Shown one piece after another: positions 50,862 through 50,876 of a stretch of DNA of 50,876 nt (position 1 is its first letter; each line of letters begins with the position of its first letter). Origin of the DNA: PBB1 sp040400875 (lineage in GTDB: Bacteria; Pseudomonadota; Gammaproteobacteria; Burkholderiales; Burkholderiaceae_C); the NCBI GenBank assembly GCA_040400875.1, contig JBBAPK010000015.1, positions 1-50,876 on the forward strand. Reading direction: 5' to 3'. A program made the translations under genes and the position numbers. Below the pieces are notes generated by a model, which was not told the origin of the DNA, did not search any database, and saw nothing but the letters and a program-made list of their open reading frames with translations.

Positions 50862-50876
50862 GCTGCCTTTCACGCC

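Overview
The window is about 50.9 kb of GC-rich chromosome from a beta-proteobacterium, most likely Burkholderiales. This rests on recognisable gene clusters rather than any database search. They are purD-hemF-nadD-rsfS-rlmH-maf-rng; ubiJ-ubiB followed by an FmdB-type protein, a DUF502 protein and aspS; tolB-pal-cpoB; and a NudB / YbhP-like hydrolase / ClsB-type cardiolipin synthase series. Most of the window is core housekeeping sequence, with three accessory patches.

Layout. 0-5.4 kb: the 5' part of argG, yaeQ, a lipocalin, a cold-shock protein, an S4 RNA-binding protein, a 2OG-Fe dioxygenase, an SDR and an RluA-type pseudouridine synthase. 5.5-14.7 kb: an ABC exporter, a pterin carbinolamine dehydratase, a DUF808 membrane protein coupled to dusC, a Tim44-like protein, glnS, a threonine-tract secreted protein and a HerA-like ATPase. 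14.8-21.9 kb: a long plus-strand run from yebC to rng, with several stop/start overlaps.

22.0-24.8 kb is a small defence or toxin-antitoxin patch. It holds a MntA-like nucleotidyltransferase with a HEPN partner, a PIN-domain protein, and a HIT protein overlapping an HNH endonuclease whose N-terminal half looks like the phosphorothioate-DNA-binding (SBD) family. slyX, dbpA, tolB-pal-cpoB, tcdA and two tandem tRNA-Lys genes follow, to 30.4 kb.

30.4-36.3 kb is an exopolysaccharide region. epsI lies on the plus strand. The undecaprenyl-phosphate sugar transferase, an EpsL-like outer-membrane protein, galE and manC form a minus-strand operon. The exosortase, polymerase and flippase expected with such genes are not in the window. 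36.4-44.0 kb returns to core genes: ubiJ, ubiB, an FmdB-like protein, a DUF502 protein, aspS, minCDE and nudB.

44.0-47.5 kb is a mosaic, partly AT-rich insert with two convergent GT4 glycosyltransferase genes. It lies between an intact nudB and a decayed second nudB fragment. A 52-bp near-perfect direct repeat, covering the nudB end and the start of the next gene, marks both edges, so the insert splits what was probably a nudB-ybhP-clsB operon. The window closes with ybhP-like, clsB-like and DUF429 genes, the last preceded by a short possible leader ORF.
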